Assembly (NCBI GenBank): GCA_949316235.1
Contig: OX438760.1
Span: forward strand, 188,501 to 252,500
Reading direction: 5' to 3'
Length of the DNA: 64,000 nucleotides
Origin: Oegoconia quadripuncta
Lineage: Eukaryota; Arthropoda; Insecta; Lepidoptera; Autostichidae
Part shown: positions 61,835 through 64,000 of the stretch, in pieces
Layout of the letters: each line of letters opens with the position of its first letter
How positions within the stretch are numbered: position 1 is the stretch's first letter
The notes under the pieces: model-generated
Database searches by the model: none
What the model saw: the letters and a program-made list of their open reading frames with translations, nothing else
What the model was told of the DNA's origin: nothing
Made by a program: the position numbers and the translations under genes

Positions 61835-62318
61835 TTTATAAGGTCCTTACCTATGAAATTGGCGTTTTGTATGAAGAATTTCATTAAGACTGTTTTCTCC
61901 ATACAAACATTTTTGATTTTTTTTTGGGAACGGCAAATCCAAATTTAGCTAAACTTTGTGTGTATTATCGCGGATAACATTAAGTTAAGTATAGGCAGCG
62001 TTATTTTTTAAAAGTAACCGCTTTATAAAAGTTTCAGCGAATGTAAGAAATGATTATGTCAAAGTCAAAGTTGCTTTATTTTGTAGGTACACAGAGTACA
62101 CTTAAACTTATGGGAAGCACATGAAAAGAGCTTCAAATTTTTTTTTATTATGTGATTTAGCCCAGAAATTAAAAAATATTTCATGTGAAACCTTGAAATA
62201 ATATTCCATTTTCCAAATAAAAAGCAAATTTGAATATAGCTTTGAAAATCGCAGGAATTGGTACATATGATTAATGAAGAAAAAAAACTCCAATTTCATA
62301 GGTAAAGACCCAATATTT
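61835..62318 (-). mobile_element. MITE-M copy 3, interrupted
   Basis: GGTCCTTACCTATGAAATTG start (61842) and CAATTTCATAGGTAAAGACC end (to about 62311) form inverted ends. It is the reverse of copies 1 and 2, and is split at 62059-62107 by a LINE-1 tail. A 95-codon minus frame over it is not a gene. Confidence 0.82.
62059..62107 (-). mobile_element. 49-bp LINE-1 tail insertion
   Basis: TCAAAGTCAAAGTTGCTTTA to ACAGAGTACACTTAAAC is the minus-strand LINE-1 3' end and nothing else. TTATG at 62054-62058 and 62108-62112 is its target duplication. Confidence 0.9.
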
Positions 62319-63264
62319 AGATGCGTGTACATATGTAGTTTATAAGACATAATTATATAGGTATCCACACACAAACAACACGCACACACACACACAACAC
62401 ATACACCACATGTAAATCATCAAAATAACATACAGTATAGTTCTCTTATATTATCTTAAAACTTTCATATTTCATTCCCTTAAAATTTAACCTAGCTCCC
62501 ACTTGTATACCTTAGTGATAATATAGGGAAACCTATAACTGGCATATGTAAGTAAACCCTTGAAATAATTATTCATTGTCTAATGCTGTTGGTTTTCTTA
62601 AAAAAATTACTTCCTTAGTTATGCTTATAAATAAAACACAAGCACTATCCTATAAGTAGGTACATAGATGCCAATATAACTTATGTAATAGGGTAATAAG
62701 CTATAACGCGTGATGGGCGACATCATCCGACCACATCGTCACTGATATGGCCGCAGTAGACGCTTTGCAAATTAGGATTAGTTCCTGCGATATCGAATAT
62801 GTAGGGTAGAACAGAGAAACTGGACCACAGCTATGAATATTTTTTTTTATTTAGGATTACCTACAGTCATTAACATCAGTTAAGAATAAGAACAAGAGTT
62901 TATTTTTAACCACAGGTAAATACAGTAGTTTACAACGGGTAAAATTTTGTAATATTCATTAGAATTTCTAAAAGTATGATCCCAGCTGATGCCCATGCTA
63001 AGCATTAACTCCTCAATGGACTCCTAAATTTACATTAATAGAACAAAACCTAAGCAAACCTGTGTTTGTTATCGCCTGTGAATATCAGAATCAGTTCAAT
63101 TACACTTAATCTAACAATAGGTTTGTCCGGACGTATCTCAGTAATGCGTCATAAGATTTGAGTGCATTTCTTTATATTAAATACTATACTCAGAGATATT
63201 TGTAGTGTTAAATGATTAAGAATACGTATAGATAATTTTGTAACTGGTTCATGTTAAGTAATCA
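62319..63264. other. No gene
   Basis: Short CA-rich run at 62366-62400, and an inverted REP-H scrap near 63118-63165 (GTCCGGACGTATCTCAGTAA). The rest is A+T-rich. Confidence 0.4.
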
Positions 63265-63390
63265 AACAAACATACAAAATATTCTTTATTGCACAGCAAT
63301 AAGGAACATAACAACGATAAATAAGAAAAAGGGGATAGTACAATTTGGCGGCCTTATCACTAAAAGCGATCTTATCCAGGCAACCTTTGG
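63265..63390 (-). mobile_element. REP-N, LINE 3' end, inverted
   Basis: ATATTCTTTATTGCACAGCA (AATAAAG on the minus strand), then TTGGCGGCCTTATCACTAAA and GCGATCTTATCCAGGCAACC. Confidence 0.65.
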
Positions 63391-63502
63391 GTTAGGAAGC
63401 ATTACGCATATGATATGTAGGTAGCGTGGGCGGTAAACTAATTTTAATAAAATAAATAAATCACCCATATAAATACATACGTTAATTGAATACATACAAA
63501 CA

Positions 63503-63741
63503 TTGGTTGGTGGTAGGGCATTTTAAATGTCCGCCTGGCTAGCTACCACCATCTTATCTAAATCTGCCGCCAAGCAGTAATGTTAACAGCATTATTGTGT
63601 TCCGGTTGTCAGAGATAAAATAGCCAGTCCCCCAAATGTGTTGGGGTTTCCGGGTCAGTCCGCTTCCACCTTCGACCTCATCTTCACTTAACATCAGATG
63701 TGATTGAGGTCAAGTACGAACCCGTCGTGCATAAAAAAAAA
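63503..63741 (+). mobile_element. SINE-A, 5'-truncated
   Basis: GGTTGGTGGTAGGGCATTTT start, TTAACATCAGATGTGATTGA, GTCGTGCATAAAAAAAAAC tail. 63742-64000 holds nothing recognised. Confidence 0.85.
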
Positions 63742-64000
63742 CGTACATACATAATTATAGCGTGCTTTGCTAATTTTAGGTCATATTGTATGTGTAAAAC
63801 TGAATAAATTAATAAATAGCTTCTTAGCCATGTTTGATGGAATTCGGTTAAGCCCTTTCGAAGATTATCTTGTAACACAGTTGGTTTAGTTTATCTGGAT
63901 GATATAATCATTTACTTTCTCGGAGGTTTTAGTACATATTTAGTTCATAGTTATTATGTTTGTCCTTAATTAAACCACAAAAGCTGCACTATATTTAGAC

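Overview
The window looks like A+T-rich intergenic or intronic DNA from a moth or butterfly (Lepidoptera). Evidence is seen in the sequence: many dispersed copies of short tRNA-headed SINEs and of a CCGCCCGCGGCTTCGCC-type short repeat, 5'-truncated non-LTR retrotransposons with AATAAA plus microsatellite tails, a short run of TTAGG (the insect telomere motif), and a BEL/Pao LTR retrotransposon. The species cannot be named from this alone. I found no host protein-coding gene and no authentic tRNA, rRNA or CRISPR locus in 64 kb; almost every coding signature belongs to a transposable element. Family labels used here (SINE-A to D, REP-E to N, LINE-1 to 3, MITE-M) are local names based on copies seen against each other inside this window.

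Layout. 1-5.8 kb: SINE/REP copies, a 7-copy minisatellite with a 320-bp higher-order period (3177-3915) and remnants of two LINE proteins. 5.8-19.7 kb: scattered SINE-A, SINE-C, SINE-D and REP-E copies and decayed LINE 3' ends. 19.7-22.3 kb: a self-nested LINE: an old copy carrying a 47-bp tandem array is interrupted by a younger copy of the same family that still holds most of its reverse transcriptase. 22.3-29.2 kb: SINE mosaics and a 16-bp tandem repeat. 29.4-35.85 kb: the centrepiece, a full BEL/Pao element with LTRs that look identical, a 5-bp target duplication, primer-binding site, polypurine tract and a 1825-codon gag-pol frame, inserted into a MITE-like repeat. 36-44 kb: more SINEs, a clean empty-site paralogue of that MITE, and a 5S-rRNA-like stretch. 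44.5-49.3 kb: two ~490-bp arms of an inverted duplication around a 3.8-kb loop. 49-64 kb: LINE tails, a ~1-kb CACACA-rich minisatellite and a third MITE copy interrupted by a 49-bp LINE tail.

How parts work together: only the BEL/Pao element looks close to self-sufficient, although a single in-frame stop lies between a strong upstream ATG and the long frame. LINE-1 reverse transcriptase, when intact elsewhere in the genome, would be the kind of enzyme that mobilises truncated LINE tails, and SINEs normally borrow LINE machinery; nothing here shows which LINE partners which SINE. I did not see a convincing undescribed biological system; the most unusual items are structural: the LINE-in-LINE with an array built from its own RT sequence, the inverted duplication, the higher-order minisatellite, and two independent insertions within a few bases in two MITE copies.
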